From Prevotellaceae bacterium (GTDB lineage Bacteria > Bacteroidota > Bacteroidia > Bacteroidales > Paludibacteraceae): a DNA stretch of 5,517 nucleotides. This document shows, one piece after another, positions 5,447 through 5,517 of the stretch. Numbering within the stretch: position 1 is the first letter of the stretch; every line of letters begins with the position of its first letter. The stretch covers positions 1 to 5,517 of the forward strand of contig JAITNR010000217.1 of NCBI GenBank assembly GCA_031290375.1, written 5' to 3'. Made by a program: the position numbers and the translations under genes. Below the pieces are notes generated by a model, which did no database searches, was not told where the DNA came from, and was given only the letters and a program-made list of their open reading frames with translations.

Positions 5447-5517
5447 GTGAAAACAAGAGAAAAATTTACAGGAGTGAATTCAATAGAATTTTATAAACGC
5501 TTTCAAAGCGATGAGGA
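5447..5517 (+). CDS. N-terminus of a probable IS1595-family transposase (partial)
   Basis: A frame from GTG at 5447 runs off the right edge, giving 23 residues plus part of a codon: KTREKFTGVNSIEFYKRF, then QSDE. The pattern FTGxNSIEFxxRFxxDE resembles the start of IS1595-type transposases of Bacteroidota, which usually continue with a zinc-ribbon (CxxC) and a DDE-type catalytic domain; neither is in view. The frame is closed upstream by TAA at 5390-5392. There is no ATG in the visible part; the possible starts are GTG 5447 and GTG 5474. The call rests on a short stretch recognised from memory, so the family could be wrong, although a transposase fits the setting next to a tRNA gene. Confidence 0.55.
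   Translation, partial: MKTREKFTGVNSIEFYKRFQSDE

Larger units (their letters stand above)
5403..5517 (+). mobile_element. Probable left end of an IS1595-type insertion sequence (cut by window edge)
   Basis: The transposase start at the right edge implies an element boundary between the tRNA (5257) and base 5447. The most likely place is just after the AATTAATTAATT tract (5391-5402), where GGTATAAGCGTTTAGGTCGCCC begins in two runs: GGTATAAGCG then TTTAGGTCGCCC. The terminal inverted repeat cannot be proved without the right end, so the boundary is an inference. Confidence 0.35.

Noticed and set aside
1..5517. CRISPR array, toxin-antitoxin, or defence system
   Set aside because: No regularly spaced direct repeats and no matching gene pairs were seen; apart from the IS end the window is housekeeping genes.

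Overview
The window reads as chromosomal DNA from a member of the Bacteroidota, most likely Bacteroidales. Three things point there. The ClpP sequence (FRKFATKHLGMNG start, FSRLMMDRIIFLG block) is of the Bacteroides type. The complex I genes have the Bacteroidota order nuoA-nuoB-nuoCD-nuoH with NuoC and NuoD fused. Non-coding DNA before genes carries the Bacteroidota sigma-factor promoter motif TAnnTTTG four times, before clpP, nuoA, the tRNA and the transposase. The DNA is moderately AT-rich, and the standard genetic code fits all genes. The genus cannot be told from the sequence alone.

Layout. Bases 1-200 hold a possible C-terminal tail of an unidentified gene (stop at 99-101) and the clpP promoter. 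clpP is at 201-869. A 351-base gap (870-1220) contains three stem-loops, one of them a copy of a short dispersed-repeat type (core TTCCTCGCAATGA), then a likely terminator, the nuo promoter and a hairpin in the nuo leader. nuoA (1221-1574), nuoB (1565-2188) and nuoCD (2181-3806) overlap head to tail and are surely one operon. nuoH (3856-4926) follows after 49 bases. Non-coding DNA with two small hairpins comes next, then a promoter and a tRNA-Lys(UUU) at 5185-5257. The last ~120 bases look like the left end of an IS1595-type insertion sequence, with its transposase cut by the window edge.

How the genes work together. NuoB and NuoCD form most of the quinone-reducing connecting module of NADH:quinone oxidoreductase (complex I). 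NuoA and NuoH are membrane subunits that, with NuoB and NuoD, enclose the quinone tunnel. All key residues I looked for are present, so these look like working genes. The usual next genes (nuoI, J, K, L, M, N) do not follow nuoH within the window; a tRNA gene and an insertion sequence stand there instead. ClpP is a housekeeping protease subunit unrelated to complex I, and neither tig nor clpX is recognisable next to it here.

I see no clear new biological system. The points most worth a second look are the apparent break of the nuo operon after nuoH, the imperfect acceptor stem of the tRNA-Lys, the dispersed-repeat hairpin after clpP, and the nuo leader hairpin.
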